Virus record (IMG/VR): IMGVR_UViG_3300042477_000802
Coordinates: 1-64,000 of that record
DNA from: a virus
DNA: 64,000 bases
Reading direction: 5' to 3' (one strand)
The stretch's first letter is position 1; each line of letters starts with the position of its first letter. Shown in pieces: positions 62,973 to 64,000 of this stretch. The position numbers and the translations under genes are program-made. Under the pieces are notes generated by a model. That model did not search any database, was not told where the DNA came from, and saw only the letters and a program-made list of their open reading frames with translations.

Positions 62973-64000
62973 TTTTTACTAGAAGCTAAATACAGCTCCC
63001 TCTTAGCACGAGTATAAGCGACATAAGTAAGATTGTCTTCTTCGATTCCGGTGCCAGGTCGATAAGTATCAGAGAGCATAAAAACCCTATCACGCTCCAA
63101 GCCCTTGGCTTTATGAGTAGTAGAGAGCATCACTCGATCCCTCCGATCATCTCCCTCATGGAATAACTTCTCAATATTAACCTTTACCTCTTCCAAAGAC
63201 CGAGTTCCCTCACATAGAGTACGAAGGCAATCCATCTTATCAGAGATGATATCCGTACTTCGCTTGGACTTGCTTAGTCGCTCCAATTCCGAATTCTCAT
63301 ATTCCTCTAACCAATTTAAGAAATTAATAACCGACTCAGCCTTAGAGCGGCGAATCAAGGCGATCATATTTTTGCCTAAATCCTTGCCCTGAATATTAGC
63401 CGGAATATGAGCTTTTAATAAATTGAGACACCATCGAATCAAAGGTGCATTCGTGCGCGAGAGAATGAAATCTCCAGGCTTTACCTTATCTAAGATTTGA
63501 TGGTCTGAAATCTCAGAGACCAAACCTTCTTCGGCTGAAGGGGCCGCCTGTAAATCAGGAACAAATTGTTGAGCCAAAGCCACAATTGCTTTAGCACAAC
63601 GATAAGTAACTGAGAGAGTTAATCTTTTAGATTGAAGACGATTAACAATGTTTTGAATAGCATTGCTATCGGCACCCATAAAGGAGTAAATAGCTTGTCG
63701 CTCATCTCCGACCGAGATAACTCGGCCATGACGACCTGCTGAACGAAGAGCCAATTCAATTTGAGCTTTGTTTAAGTCTTGAGCCTCATCGACAAAGACC
63801 ATGCCATAAGTTTCTAATGGAGCTTGATACACATTGGGAAACCAAATCATATCATCAAAATCCATGCGATGAGTATCATTCTTACAACCAGTCATGACTT
63901 TAATGACGCTCGTAATAAAAGACTCTCGAGTCGTATTGCAAGTATCAATATCATGACGGTCCATGATCTCATCGATATCTTCGTACCTGTCTGCCAGATA
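62969..64000 (-). CDS. UvrD/PcrA-type superfamily 1 helicase (5' part beyond window)
   Basis: The frame is open to the window edge, so the N-terminal part (Walker A) lies outside. Visible: Walker B VFVDEAQDLNKAQIELAL, motif III GDERQAIYSFMGAD, motif IV region RLTLSVTYRC, motif V LSTTHKAKGLERDRVFML and motif VI YVAYTRAKRELYLA. It acts in DNA repair, recombination or replication. Overlaps the DUF2786 gene by 4 bases. Confidence 0.92.
   Translation of the reverse strand, partial: YLADRYEDIDEIMDRHDIDTCNTTRESFITSVIKVMTGCKNDTHRMDFDDMIWFPNVYQAPLETYGMVFVDEAQDLNKAQIELALRSAGRHGRVISVGDERQAIYSFMGADSNAIQNIVNRLQSKRLTLSVTYRCAKAIVALAQQFVPDLQAAPSAEEGLVSEISDHQILDKVKPGDFILSRTNAPLIRWCLNLLKAHIPANIQGKDLGKNMIALIRRSKAESVINFLNWLEEYENSELERLSKSKRSTDIISDKMDCLRTLCEGTRSLEEVKVNIEKLFHEGDDRRDRVMLSTTHKAKGLERDRVFMLSDTYRPGTGIEEDNLTYVAYTRAKRELYLASSKK

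Overview
The window is AT-rich, densely packed and gene-tight, and almost every gene reads on the minus strand. Shine-Dalgarno sites, TTGACA-type promoters, ATGA stop/start overlaps, a class II tRNA-Tyr and mostly encoded CCA ends show bacterial-type expression. A 5'-3' exonuclease, a UvrD-type helicase, an adenine methylase, a tRNA cluster, an RNA ligase, many homing endonucleases and many short unknown ORFs fit a large-genome tailed bacteriophage best. No capsid, tail or terminase gene is in the window, so this is an inference. TAG, TGA and TAA all act as stops (code 11).

The dominant feature is a family of about 46 genes, plus relics, built from a 23-residue repeat with the core HREDGPA. 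I count about 166 repeat units by eye. Most proteins run from an MQEIKID..GTKRYYWNG start, through 2 to 7 units, to a tail of the type EEEYWRVVKLKALW. Clusters lie at 0.7-2.9, 4.5-7.2, 10.6-13.7, 16.3-20.9, 43.8-47.9, 53.6-56.0 and 60.7-62.0 kb. Other genes sit between or inside these clusters: a solo tnpB element, an IS607 element, homing endonucleases, an M50 membrane protease, a 224-residue cargo domain and a BCS1-like AAA ATPase.

Layout: 0-7 kb, a GIY-YIG nuclease, repeat genes and an IS605-type tnpB. 7-10.6 kb, a fatty-acid-hydroxylase-like membrane protein, a CYTH protein, a cupin and unknowns. 10.6-20.9 kb, repeat genes with LAGLIDADG and HNH nucleases and a tRNA-Gln. 20.9-22.9 kb, an IS607 element (tnpA + tnpB). 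22.9-25.8 kb, nine tRNAs, a degenerate tRNA and two nucleases under one strong promoter. 25.9-30.9 kb, a CHAP-like protein, two VWA proteins (one a Ro60/TROVE homologue) and an adenine methylase. 30.9-43.8 kb, nucleotide and translation genes (P-loop kinase, 5'-3' exonuclease, kinase-fold protein, gp88-like protein, SpoU methyltransferase, aminotransferase, LysRS, AAA ATPase). 43.8-56 kb, repeat genes, an M50 protease, a DRB0094-type RNA ligase and an I78-like inhibitor. 56-64 kb, a nucleotidyltransferase-fold protein, small genes, a deaminase and a UvrD-type helicase cut by the window end.

Three signals look new. The first is the repeat-gene expansion, with protein lengths stepping by 23 residues and near-identical gene junctions. 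The second is a 20-nt intergenic element, TCCCAGCGACTAAATTTTTT, found five times on the minus strand with a partly conserved downstream CCCTA-GTA box. The third is a set of recurrent structured spacers in the tRNA cluster whose stems show compensatory changes. Several genes under 60 codons were found by reading the gaps between longer ORFs.
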